This document shows positions 37,040-48,381 of a stretch of DNA of 64,000 bases, in pieces. Within the stretch, counting starts at the first letter, position 1. Each line of letters starts with the position of its first letter. The notes under the pieces were generated by a model. The model worked only from the letters and a program-made list of their open reading frames with translations. It made no database searches and had not been told where the DNA came from. The stretch is from Desulfocapsa sp. (GTDB taxonomy: Bacteria; Desulfobacterota; Desulfobulbia; Desulfobulbales; Desulfocapsaceae), in the NCBI GenBank assembly GCA_029935315.1, contig JAOZKN010000003.1:3430-67429 (forward strand), read 5' to 3'. The translations under genes and the position numbers were made by a program.

Positions 37040-38815
37040 ATGACAGAGGAACTTAATCAAACACCCCAGGACAGCGACGAAGAGTTAAGCTTTGCAGAAC
37101 TCTTTGAAATGGAAGAAAACAACACAGTGGTTAACGTCGGAGACGTTGCCGTCGGTACCATCATTGGTACTGTGGACGATTACGTCCTTGTGGATGTCGG
37201 AGACAAGGCAGAGAGCTACATTGCCAAATCCGAATTCCAGCTGGAAGACGATGTCGAATTCAATATAGGCGATACATTTGATGTATTCGTAGAACGCCGT
37301 AGAGATGAAGGTGGACTCCTCCTGTCACGGGACAAGGCTATTGCCATCAAAGTATGGGAAGCCATTGCCACAATTCAGGAAGCAGACGAAACCATCGAAG
37401 GAAAAATTGAGAATCGCGTTAAAGGCGGCATGTCCGTTAATATCGGCGTTCCCGCTTTCCTCCCCTATTCTCAGATTGATCTGCGACCAGTTAAAGATCT
37501 CGATGCACTCATCGGCGAATCTTTTGATTTTAAGATCCTCAAGTTCAACCGCAAGCGCAATAACGTGGTTATTTCCCGTCGTGCCATCCTCGAGGAAGCC
37601 CGCGCAGAACTTCGCGAGAAGATGCGTTCAGTTCTCGAAGAAGGTCAGATCATCAAGGGAGCAATCACCAATATCACCGATTACGGTCTCTTTATCGACA
37701 TGGGCGGCATGGACGGTCTCTGTCATATCACTGATCTTTCATGGGGCCGCGTATCCCATCCTGCCAAGCTGTACAAAGTTGGCCAGGAACTGGAAGTCAA
37801 AGTCCTCAAGTATGACAAGGACAATGATCGCGTATCCCTTGGTGTTAAACAGCTGAAAGCTGATCCATGGGCAACCGTTGCCGATCGTTTCCCTGTTGGC
37901 GAAAAAGCCACGGGTACTGTTGTTTCCATCACCGATTACGGTGCATTTATTGAACTTGAAGAAGGTGTTGAAGGTCTGATCCATGTTTCCGAAATGACAT
38001 GGTCCAAAAAGCCTCGTCATCCATCCAAGATCGTTACTGTTGGTGACGAAGTGGAGATCATGGTTCTCAACATCGAACCTGAAACCAAACGCATCTCCCT
38101 TGGCATGAAACAACTTCTGCCAAATCCATGGGATATGGTTACCGACAACTATCCTGTTGGTTCCGTTATTGAAGGAAAAGTTAAGAACATCACTGATTTT
38201 GGTATCTTTATCGGTATTGAAGAAGGCATTGATGGTCTTATCCACGTATCCGATCTCTCCTGGACCGAACGTATCAAGCATCCATCTGAAAAGTACTCAA
38301 AAGGCGAGACTATTCAGGCAGCTGTTCTGAAAATCGACAAAGAACACGAGCGTTTCTCCTTGGGTATCAAGCAGCTTGAGCCAGATCCATGGCAGGCGGC
38401 ATACAACAACTATCCTTCCGGAACCATCATTGAAGGAAAGATCACCAACGTCACTGACTTTGGTGTGTTTGTACAGCTTGAAGAAGGAATCGAAGGACTT
38501 GTTCATGTCTCTGAGATTTCCAAAGATAAGATCAAGACCCCGGTTGGCATGTATCAGGTCGGTGATGAGCTGAAAGCCATCGTTATCAACGTATCTGCCA
38601 AAGACAGAAAGATTGGACTCTCCATCAAGACTCTTGAAGAGGAAGGTGAAGAGGGCGCTGCTGAGAATTACGCCAAGAAGAAAGAAGAGGCCGCTGCTGC
38701 TGCTCCTTCCACCTTCGGTGATCTGCTCAAGGCTGCTGCCGGAGACGGTGATGACGCCGCTGAAGCTCCTGCGGAAGCAGAGTCTTCTGAAGACGAAACT
38801 TCTGAAGAGAAGTAA
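37040..38815 (+). CDS. rpsA: 30S ribosomal protein S1
   Basis: Six S1 repeats, e.g. GTVVSITDYGAFIELEEGVEGLIHVSEMTW; acidic C-terminus. Confidence 0.96.
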   Translation: MTEELNQTPQDSDEELSFAELFEMEENNTVVNVGDVAVGTIIGTVDDYVLVDVGDKAESYIAKSEFQLEDDVEFNIGDTFDVFVERRRDEGGLLLSRDKAIAIKVWEAIATIQEADETIEGKIENRVKGGMSVNIGVPAFLPYSQIDLRPVKDLDALIGESFDFKILKFNRKRNNVVISRRAILEEARAELREKMRSVLEEGQIIKGAITNITDYGLFIDMGGMDGLCHITDLSWGRVSHPAKLYKVGQELEVKVLKYDKDNDRVSLGVKQLKADPWATVADRFPVGEKATGTVVSITDYGAFIELEEGVEGLIHVSEMTWSKKPRHPSKIVTVGDEVEIMVLNIEPETKRISLGMKQLLPNPWDMVTDNYPVGSVIEGKVKNITDFGIFIGIEEGIDGLIHVSDLSWTERIKHPSEKYSKGETIQAAVLKIDKEHERFSLGIKQLEPDPWQAAYNNYPSGTIIEGKITNVTDFGVFVQLEEGIEGLVHVSEISKDKIKTPVGMYQVGDELKAIVINVSAKDRKIGLSIKTLEEEGEEGAAENYAKKKEEAAAAAPSTFGDLLKAAAGDGDDAAEAPAEAESSEDETSEEK

Positions 38816-38842
38816 ATCTTCAGCCAGTCACCTGGCAAAGAC

Positions 38843-38892
38843 AGGTTGTTTTACCTAAAGAGAATCTCTTACGGGTAAAACAACCTTTTTTT
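38843..38892 (+). terminator. Rho-independent terminator of rpsA
   Basis: aggttgttttacc ... ggtaaaacaacct followed by a T-run; 13-bp stem. Confidence 0.85.
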
Positions 38893-38938
38893 ATACCTAT
38901 TCATATTTTATCCACTTTACAGGTGGAAAGCTGGAATC

Positions 38939-39217
38939 ATGTTAAAAAAAGAACTTGTTAATGAAGTTAGTAGTGAGCTGTCTCTCCATAAACAGGATGT
39001 CACTTCGGCGCTGGACATCATGCTGAAAACCATGGAAAATGCTCTGAAAGAAGAGCGTCGAATTGAGCTTAGAGGGTTTGGCAGTTTTGCTGTTCGCAAG
39101 CGTAAAGCCAGAAGCACCAAAAACCCGAAAACCGGAACAATCATGAACATTCCGGAGCGAAAGACCATTCATTTCACCATGAGTAAATCTCTAAAAGAAG
39201 CACTTATTAAAGAATAG
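38939..39217 (+). CDS. HU/IHF-family DNA-binding protein
   Basis: KKELVNEVSSELSLHKQDVTSALDIMLKTMENAL...IELRGFGSFAVRKRKARSTKNPKTG. Confidence 0.93.
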   Translation: MLKKELVNEVSSELSLHKQDVTSALDIMLKTMENALKEERRIELRGFGSFAVRKRKARSTKNPKTGTIMNIPERKTIHFTMSKSLKEALIKE

Positions 39218-39220
39218 AGA

Positions 39221-39832
39221 CTAGAGGAAGGGCGCAACATCACCTTTACCTTCCCGTAATATAATGGGAGAATTACCGGTAAGATCAATAAGTGTCGATG
39301 GATCGGTGTACACATCACCGCCATCAATGACCAGCTCCACCCGTTTACCAAACAGCAGATCAATCTCGTACGGGTCAGCGGCGGCTGGTTCATCCTCTTC
39401 GCGGGGAAGCGAAGTATTGATTAATGGGTTTCCAAGGGTTTCCAGAAGCATTCTGCAGATAGGATTTTCCGGCACCCTGATACCCACTGTTTTTTGTTTT
39501 GTGGCCATGGCCTTTGGGACCAGTTTCGTCCCCGGGAGAACAAAGGTGTAGGGCCCCGGGAGATTGCGTTTCAACAGTCGGTAGGCAACGTTTGAGACAT
39601 GGGCGTAACTACTGATATCTTTGAGATCAGAACACATAAAGGAAAAGGGCTTTCCTTTAGGCCTGCTCTTTATAAGATTTATCTTTTTTACCGCTTTCTG
39701 GTTAGAGAAATCACAACCAATCCCATAGCCCGTATCCGTGGGATAGCAGATAACAGCACCGCGGCGCAACTGGTCGACCACTTGCTGAATCAGTCTCTGC
39801 TGCGGATTATGGGGATTAATTTCCAGTAACAT
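39221..39832 (-). CDS. L-threonylcarbamoyladenylate synthase family (Sua5/YciO/YrdC)
   Basis: GAVICYPTDTGYGIGCDFSNQKAVKKINLIKSRPKGKPFSFMCSDLKDIS; ATG at 39832 preferred. Confidence 0.9.
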   Translation of the reverse strand: MLLEINPHNPQQRLIQQVVDQLRRGAVICYPTDTGYGIGCDFSNQKAVKKINLIKSRPKGKPFSFMCSDLKDISSYAHVSNVAYRLLKRNLPGPYTFVLPGTKLVPKAMATKQKTVGIRVPENPICRMLLETLGNPLINTSLPREEDEPAAADPYEIDLLFGKRVELVIDGGDVYTDPSTLIDLTGNSPIILREGKGDVAPFL

Positions 39833-39968
39833 TGTTTCTCCTTTCTTCCAGTAAAGCACAGCTGTTCACAGAAAACAAAAGCTTAAAAATTTCTTTTGTG
39901 CTTTTTCCTGTAACTGCTAAAATAGTTTTACGTTATAATTTACTCATTTTTGTAACCATTCTCTTTAG

Positions 39969-41453
<1,485 letters not shown>

Positions 41454-41473
41454 AAAAGATAAAGAGACCCTCT

Positions 41474-43024
41474 ATGAATATCCATGAACAGAAGATATTA
41501 ATCCTCGATTTCGGTTCTCAAACGACCCAGCTCATTGCCAGACGTATCCGTGAGCAGAAAGTCTACTGTGAAATCCATCCCTTTTCCAAAAATCTCAAGG
41601 CTATCAAATCGATGCAGCCTACCGGGATTATTCTTTCCGGTGGCCCCCGTTCTGTCTATGACGATGACGCACCCCATTCGGATCCGGCAATCTTCGAGCT
41701 TGGCCTTCCCATCCTTGGTATCTGCTACGGCGCACAACTGATGGTGCAGCAGCTTGGCGGCCGTGTTGAAAATGCGGATATGCGTGAATTTGGCAAAGCG
41801 GATCTCAAGGTACAATACACGGAAGGACTCTTTGCCGGGCTTGCCACAGATGGTGCCAAGCATCAGGTATGGATGAGTCATGGTGATCGCATAGAAGAAA
41901 TTCCAGCGGGCTTTGAGGTCACTGCAGCAAGTGACCACTCACCGTATGCGGCACTGCGCCACAAAGAAAAACCATTTACAGCAGTGCAATTCCATCCTGA
42001 AGTCGTGCACAGTCTGATTGGTACCGATGTGCTGCGTAATTTTATTTTTGGCATCTGCAACTGTAAACCCAACTGGACCATGGCCTCCTTTATCGACTCC
42101 AACGTCAAGGCAATTCAGGAAAAGGTTGGAAAAAACAAGGTACTCTGTGCCCTGTCCGGTGGGGTGGACTCTTCCGTGACCGCAGCCATTGTCCACAAGG
42201 CAATCGGAGACCAGCTCACCTGTATTTATGTAAATAATGGTCTTATGCGCATAGGAGAAAGCGAGGCGATTCTTCGCTTTTTCCGGGACAAAACCCAGCT
42301 CCACGTCATCGATGTGAACGCCACCGATTTTTTTCTTTCAGAACTTGACGGAGTGCTGGATCCTGAAGTCAAACGGAAACGTATCGGCCTTGGCTTTATT
42401 AAAATATTTGAAGAAGAGGCCACAAAGCTTGGCGAGGTCAACTACCTTGCCCAGGGAACTCTTTACCCCGATGTTATCGAGTCCGTATCTTTTATGGGAG
42501 AAGCACCCATAAAATCTCACCACAATGTTGGTGGGCTGCCGGAAGTTATGAAGCTTGACCTAATCGAACCCCTGCGCGAGCTCTTCAAAGATGAGGTTCG
42601 GCTCCTGGGGCTCGAACTTGGACTTCCGGAAGAGGCCATTTACAGACAGCCATTTCCCGGTCCCGGCCTTGGAATCCGCATCATGGGCGAAGTCAATGAA
42701 GAAAGACTCGACATCCTGCGTAAAGCCGATGTCATTGTCCTGGAAGAGATGAAGAAGAGTGGCTGGTATCGAAAAGTATGGCAATCCTTTGCAGTACTGC
42801 TCCCCATCCAGACCGTTGGCGTTATGGGTGACAACCGTACCTATGAAAATGTTATTGCCATACGCTCCGTGGACTCCAAAGATGCCATGACCGCAGACTG
42901 GTCAAGACTGCCATACGATCTGCTGGGAATCATTTCAAACCGTATTATCAATGAAGTGCGTGGTGTAAACCGGGTTGTTTTTGATATCTCATCCAAACCA
43001 CCTGCAACCATTGAGTGGGAATAA
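41474..43024 (+). CDS. guaA: GMP synthase (glutamine-hydrolysing)
   Basis: GICYGAQLM class I amidotransferase, ALSGGVDSSV PP-loop, C-terminal PATIEWE. Confidence 0.97.
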   Translation: MNIHEQKILILDFGSQTTQLIARRIREQKVYCEIHPFSKNLKAIKSMQPTGIILSGGPRSVYDDDAPHSDPAIFELGLPILGICYGAQLMVQQLGGRVENADMREFGKADLKVQYTEGLFAGLATDGAKHQVWMSHGDRIEEIPAGFEVTAASDHSPYAALRHKEKPFTAVQFHPEVVHSLIGTDVLRNFIFGICNCKPNWTMASFIDSNVKAIQEKVGKNKVLCALSGGVDSSVTAAIVHKAIGDQLTCIYVNNGLMRIGESEAILRFFRDKTQLHVIDVNATDFFLSELDGVLDPEVKRKRIGLGFIKIFEEEATKLGEVNYLAQGTLYPDVIESVSFMGEAPIKSHHNVGGLPEVMKLDLIEPLRELFKDEVRLLGLELGLPEEAIYRQPFPGPGLGIRIMGEVNEERLDILRKADVIVLEEMKKSGWYRKVWQSFAVLLPIQTVGVMGDNRTYENVIAIRSVDSKDAMTADWSRLPYDLLGIISNRIINEVRGVNRVVFDISSKPPATIEWE

Positions 43025-43068
43025 AGCACTCAGTATCGAACCCAGACTCTGATACAGCGAGTAGCTTA

Positions 43069-43094
43069 AACACCGAATGGCAACATTCGGTGTT
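43069..43094 (+). terminator. Hairpin downstream of guaA
   Basis: aacaccgaatg-gcaa-cattcggtgtt, 11-bp perfect stem; followed by a pyrimidine-rich rather than pure T tract. Confidence 0.5.
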
Positions 43095-43253
43095 CCCTCC
43101 CCCTCCATTTTATCTCCAGATAAGCAAGTCATAACTCCTCCTGCCACCTCCACACAAGGTGTTCTCCGGCAAGGAAGAATATTTGCTTTCTTTCATCTGA
43201 TTGTGTACAGATAATTATTATAACCACTATTCTTCGTAAGGATTTTTCCTATA

Positions 43254-45359
43254 ATGCAATCCAATACACTCTACATTGCTTCCCTGGAGCCCTATGCCGG
43301 AAAACTCATCGTCACCATGGGGATTATGGAGTTTCTCACCCGCTCCATGGGAAACGTTGCTTTCTTCCGCCCGGTTATTGATACAGATAGACATGAACAA
43401 GACGCAGACATTGAGCTTATCAGAGGGCGCTACTGCCCCTCAATGGACTATGAAGAGTGTTTTGGTTTTCAGGCAACAGAAGTAAAATCCTTTGTGGCGG
43501 AAGATCGCTTTAAATTCTTCCTCGAAGAACTGCTCAAACGTCTCAGTTCCCTGAAGAAAAAATATGACTTTGTCCTTTGCGAGGGATTAAACTCCAACGC
43601 CTTTCTCTCCGCCTTTGATATGGACATCAATATGGAGATTGCCAAGAATCTTGGTTGCCCCTTTGTGGGAGTTATCAGCGGCATGAACCAGGCCCCTCGT
43701 GACATCGCCAGCGAAATAAAGATCACGAGCGATGCCATCAAGGAAGCAGGCTGCTTCCATTATGCCACCTTTGTTAATCGCATGGCCGAGGATACCCTGG
43801 GCGTGCTGGAGGTAGAACTGGACGAACCTGACGATGAAAACAGCGTACCCATTTTTCTTATTCCCGAAAACTCCGAACTGGACAAACCGTCCATTGGAGA
43901 CATCGGTGACAATCTGAACTGCACAAATGTACTGGAACGAGCTGAAGGTATGGATCGTATCGTCAAGCAGTTCAAAATTGCAGCCATGACCATGGAGCAT
44001 TTCCTGGATCATGTGGAGGACGGTGACCTGATAATCGTACCAGGCGACCGGGATGATATTATTCTGGCCTCACTCTCCACTCTGTTTTGTTCCAACTATC
44101 CAAATATTGCAGGTATTCTGCTCTCCGGCGGGTTTATTCCGGGGCCAAACACCATGCGCCTGCTCAGCGGCAGGGATAGCAGTGTCCCTATACTGAGCGT
44201 ACAAACGGATACCTACACCACAACAACTGATGCTGCTGCCGTCCCGGCTATCATCAGTCCCGGGGATGATCGTAAGATTGCCCTGGCACTGGGACTTTTT
44301 GAAACCCATGTGGACGGGGAACGCCTCAAACAACTGGCAGAACTCTCCAGGACATCGGAGACCATGACTCCTGTCATGTTTGAATATGGTTTATTTGAAA
44401 GAGCACGAACGGATAAAAAACACATTGTCCTGCCGGAAGCAACGGATGAACGTATCCTGCGGGCAACGGAGATTCTGCTGCGACGGGATGTGGTGGATAT
44501 TACTTTACTGGGGAACCCGGATGAAATTTCTACCCGGGCCGCCGCCCTTGGCCTGGATCTCAGTGGTGCCTCTCTGATTGACCCTGCAAAATCTTCACTC
44601 ACCGAAGAATTTGCCCAAACCTTTTACGAACTGCGAAAACACAAAAACATGACCCTCGACGGAGCACGGGACGCCATGTCCAGCCCGTCAGCCTATTTTG
44701 GTACAATGATGGTCTACGCAGGCAAGGCTGATGGTATGGTTTCCGGCGCCATACACACCACAGCCAATACCATTCGTCCAGCCCTGCAGATCATTAAAAC
44801 CACCCCCGGAATATCGGTCGTTTCCTCTGTTTTTCTCATGTGTCTTGATACCCGCGTGCTGGTGTATGGCGACTGTGCCGTTAATCCCGATCCAAATTCG
44901 GAGCAACTTGCAGAAATAGCCATTTCATCAGCCGACACGGCCAGAACATTTGGTATCGATCCCAAGGTTGCCATGCTCTCTTATTCCTCCGGGGCATCAG
45001 GAACCGGGGCGGATGTAGAAAAAGTCCGGGAAGGAACCCGCATTGCCAAAGAGAAGCGACCAGATCTGCTGATTGAAGGTCCAATCCAGTACGACGCAGC
45101 CATTGAACCAAGTGTTGCCAGAACAAAGATGCCGGACAGTCCCGTGGCAGGACGTGCCACTGTTTTTATTTTCCCGGATCTCAACACCGGAAACAATACC
45201 TATAAAGCCGTACAGCGTTCTTCTGGTGCCGTTGCCATTGGCCCGGTTCTGCAGGGCTTGAAAAAACCGGTGAACGATCTCAGTCGTGGTTGCCTGGTGA
45301 CTGACATTATCAACACTGTGGCCATTACCGCCATCCAGGCACAATCCATTCAACAATAG
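43254..45359 (+). CDS. pta: Phosphate acetyltransferase, long form (BioD-like + DRTGG + PTA)
   Basis: N-terminal MQSNTLYIASLEPYAGKLIV, middle DRTGG-like region, C-terminal KHIVLPEATDERILRATEILLRR ... SYSSGASGTGADVEKV. Confidence 0.94.
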   Translation: MQSNTLYIASLEPYAGKLIVTMGIMEFLTRSMGNVAFFRPVIDTDRHEQDADIELIRGRYCPSMDYEECFGFQATEVKSFVAEDRFKFFLEELLKRLSSLKKKYDFVLCEGLNSNAFLSAFDMDINMEIAKNLGCPFVGVISGMNQAPRDIASEIKITSDAIKEAGCFHYATFVNRMAEDTLGVLEVELDEPDDENSVPIFLIPENSELDKPSIGDIGDNLNCTNVLERAEGMDRIVKQFKIAAMTMEHFLDHVEDGDLIIVPGDRDDIILASLSTLFCSNYPNIAGILLSGGFIPGPNTMRLLSGRDSSVPILSVQTDTYTTTTDAAAVPAIISPGDDRKIALALGLFETHVDGERLKQLAELSRTSETMTPVMFEYGLFERARTDKKHIVLPEATDERILRATEILLRRDVVDITLLGNPDEISTRAAALGLDLSGASLIDPAKSSLTEEFAQTFYELRKHKNMTLDGARDAMSSPSAYFGTMMVYAGKADGMVSGAIHTTANTIRPALQIIKTTPGISVVSSVFLMCLDTRVLVYGDCAVNPDPNSEQLAEIAISSADTARTFGIDPKVAMLSYSSGASGTGADVEKVREGTRIAKEKRPDLLIEGPIQYDAAIEPSVARTKMPDSPVAGRATVFIFPDLNTGNNTYKAVQRSSGAVAIGPVLQGLKKPVNDLSRGCLVTDIINTVAITAIQAQSIQQ

Positions 45360-45457
45360 CACGAGATTCTTACTCCTTTACAAAAAAAGTTCAACAAAGT
45401 CTGCCACATTTACCACATCTCATCGTGAAGTCGGCAGGCCATCAGTCAGGAAAAATT

Positions 45458-46231
45458 ATGACACTGAAAACAGGAATATATGTAGATGCCGAGAACATAC
45501 GACTCTGCGGCGGATACGGGATGCGCTATGATATCCTTGTGGATCTGGCAAACCTGGGAAATTCAACACTCTTGCGTGCCAACTGCTATCTCGCTGAAAA
45601 TGGTGAACGCACCAGGGAAGACCGCGACTATCGCCAGAAACTCTACCGCTACCACGACATTCTGCGCCAGTGCGGCTTTAAGGTAATCAAAAAATTTGTA
45701 AAACACTTTGTGGATGATGAAGGTATTCTGACCACTAAGGCCAATGCGGACATGGATCTTGCCATCGATGCACTGCTGCAGGCCAGAAACCTTGACAAGG
45801 TTATCCTCCTCACCGGTGACGGTGATTTTATCCGGCTCGTGCAGGCCTTGCAGAATATGGGCTGCCGCGTGGAAGTCATTGCCTTTAATAATGTGAGCGG
45901 AGAGCTCAAAGAAGAGGTGGACAGCTTTCTTTCAGGCTTTCTTATTCCAGGCCTGCTGCCCATTCAGAATGACGGTGGCCCCTGGTACCGTGGATTTCCA
46001 ATCAACTATAATGCTGACCGTGGATTTGGCTTTATGCGTTACTATCGTATGACTGCAAATGGCCTTGAAACAGAAAGCGTCTTCTTTCACTGCTCTCAAT
46101 CAAGTGTCAGTTCAGATACTCTCTTTCTTGACTCCAACAATATATTTGAATTCAAGATTATCGCAAATTCTGACAACAGCAATAAAACAGAAGCCCGGGA
46201 AATCACTTCCATCGATGAAATCCAACCCTGA
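45458..46231 (+). CDS. NYN/LabA-type PIN-fold protein with C-terminal cold-shock-like segment
   Basis: GIYVDAENIRL, NADMDLAIDAL, LLTGDGDFIRLVQALQNMGCRVEVI; then YNADRGFGFMRYYR...ESVFFHCSQ. Confidence 0.75.
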   Translation: MTLKTGIYVDAENIRLCGGYGMRYDILVDLANLGNSTLLRANCYLAENGERTREDRDYRQKLYRYHDILRQCGFKVIKKFVKHFVDDEGILTTKANADMDLAIDALLQARNLDKVILLTGDGDFIRLVQALQNMGCRVEVIAFNNVSGELKEEVDSFLSGFLIPGLLPIQNDGGPWYRGFPINYNADRGFGFMRYYRMTANGLETESVFFHCSQSSVSSDTLFLDSNNIFEFKIIANSDNSNKTEAREITSIDEIQP

Positions 46232-46406
46232 GTTATTCACAGAAATAACAATTTACAATGTTCAGCCTCAGATTGTAACAGGTACTGTACCGATGTATTA
46301 AGTAAGTGACAGAAGAAATTTTGCCCCTACTTTCAATGGTACAATGAGAAAAACACTTCACAATTGGTGAAGAAACGTCACAAATGCAAGGCATCCAGAA
46401 CAATTT

Positions 46407-48254
46407 ATGTCGCTAAAATATCATATTGTCTTTTCATTCTTCCTCTTTCTCCTTTTCCCTCCCCTACAAGCCGTTATCCCGACAGAAGCATTTGCTGATG
46501 AAGTAACTAAGGGTTTCCAGGCTATGGAACATGACACCAGGCTTGTAAACAGCGCACAGTTACTCACCCCCTTGCAAACAACTGCCCAGGAGATCAAGGT
46601 TATTGTCAGTATTGATGACTCGATCCAGCCCCAGACACTGGTTACAGCAAAATCAAAAGGGAAAAATTTTCGTAAAGGAAATACCGCCTACAACCTGCAA
46701 GACCAAAGAATTACACGATTACTGCGAGAGACAGTTGCAAACAGGCTTTCTATTTTTCTCAGCAAAACTACCAGTCCAAATATCCGAATCAAAAAAACAT
46801 TTACCTATACATCTGCTTTTGCAGCCACAGTAAACGCTGAAGGATTGAAAGAACTGTTATCACAACCTGATGTTCTCTCAATCAGCGAAGACATCCCCCT
46901 CAAAGCACATACCAGCCAGGGTCTTTCACTAATGAACAGCCTGCCATCCAGAAACATCTATGATGGAAGCGGAATTGCAATAGCCATCGTTGACACCGGG
47001 ATTGACTCATCCCATCCGGGCCTTGGTGGAAGTGGAACATTTCCCAACAGCAAAGTCATAGGCGGTTATGACTTTGGTGATAATGATGCTGATCCCCGTC
47101 CAGACTTAGACAGCGGCGAGGCACACGGAACAGCATGTGCAGGGATAGCCGCTGGAGATATTGACGCAACAGGTGATTATATTGGCGGTGTTGCTCCGGG
47201 TGCAAAACTCTATTCCTTAAAAATTACTGAAGGAGACGGTGGCACAGCCTATGCTTCATCTCTGATAGCCGCCTGGGAATGGTGTCTGACCCACCAGTAT
47301 GATGATCCAGACAACCCCATTTTGATAATCAGCACAAGCTTTGGTGGTGGGAGATACTTCTCTGCATGTGACGATGAAGTACCAGGCCTGAGCCAGACAG
47401 TAAGTAATGCAGTGTCTGCCGGTATCAGCATATTTGTCTCCTCTGGAAATGAAGGATACTGCGACTCGCTGGCATGGCCTGCCTGTGTTTCACATGTGAA
47501 TGCCGTGGGAGCTGTGTATGATTCTGCATTTGGCGACTACTATCCCTGCATTCCCTCAGCTTCCTGCGCAGAGAAAGTGTTCACCACCGGTTGTGGTGAT
47601 TACAGCTATTATGCAGTGGATTCCACCGCAGCAGATCACGTTGCTTCCTACTCAAACAGTGCCTCATTCTTAACACTCTTTGCGCCATCAAATATGGCAC
47701 ACACCACTGATATCACAGGGACAGGAGGCTATAGCAGTAATGATTACATCAGTAATTTCGGAGGAACATCTGCATCATGCCCTTATGCTGCAGGAGCTGC
47801 TGCTGTTTTACAACATGCTGCCAAGACAACTACAGGTACGTATTTGCAACCTGGCCAACTACAGGACTATCTCATACAGTACGGAGATTCAGTGACCGAC
47901 ACCAAAGTTGCGATCACAAAGTCCAGGATTAATCTTGATAACGCTGTCAGCCAGTTACCAACGGGTACCACATATACAATTACTGCTTCCGCGGAATCAA
48001 ATGGTGTTATTACTCCTTCAGATGTGATAATCGTAGCCGAAACCAGTGATCAGACTTTCACCATAACAGCTGCCCCTGGCTACCAGATTAAAGATGTCAA
48101 AGTTGATAACAGTTCAATTGGAGCGGTGAGCTTTTATACATTTTATTCCCTGACTGACAACCACAACATCAGTGCCAGTTTTGAGTTACTACCAGCAAAA
48201 CCTTTTTCCTGGCTTCTCATCATTCAGGCTATTATTTCATCTCAGCATCGATAA
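46407..48254 (+). CDS. Secreted S8-family subtilisin-like serine protease
   Basis: IVDTGIDSSHPGL, HGTACAGIAAG, GGTSASCPYAAGAAAVL (D/H/S triad); InlB-B-like repeat; unusual C-terminal tail SWLLIIQAIISSQHR. Confidence 0.9.
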   Translation: MSLKYHIVFSFFLFLLFPPLQAVIPTEAFADEVTKGFQAMEHDTRLVNSAQLLTPLQTTAQEIKVIVSIDDSIQPQTLVTAKSKGKNFRKGNTAYNLQDQRITRLLRETVANRLSIFLSKTTSPNIRIKKTFTYTSAFAATVNAEGLKELLSQPDVLSISEDIPLKAHTSQGLSLMNSLPSRNIYDGSGIAIAIVDTGIDSSHPGLGGSGTFPNSKVIGGYDFGDNDADPRPDLDSGEAHGTACAGIAAGDIDATGDYIGGVAPGAKLYSLKITEGDGGTAYASSLIAAWEWCLTHQYDDPDNPILIISTSFGGGRYFSACDDEVPGLSQTVSNAVSAGISIFVSSGNEGYCDSLAWPACVSHVNAVGAVYDSAFGDYYPCIPSASCAEKVFTTGCGDYSYYAVDSTAADHVASYSNSASFLTLFAPSNMAHTTDITGTGGYSSNDYISNFGGTSASCPYAAGAAAVLQHAAKTTTGTYLQPGQLQDYLIQYGDSVTDTKVAITKSRINLDNAVSQLPTGTTYTITASAESNGVITPSDVIIVAETSDQTFTITAAPGYQIKDVKVDNSSIGAVSFYTFYSLTDNHNISASFELLPAKPFSWLLIIQAIISSQHR

Positions 48255-48381
48255 TTTTCCAAGGTCTCCTTCGTGTTTCTATTCATTCCCATTTCATTCG
48301 ATGGTCAAACATTTCGGGTGACGCTTTCAACAATGACCTCAACTGTACTGAGGCTGACTGCTGACAATCCGGATAAAATTA

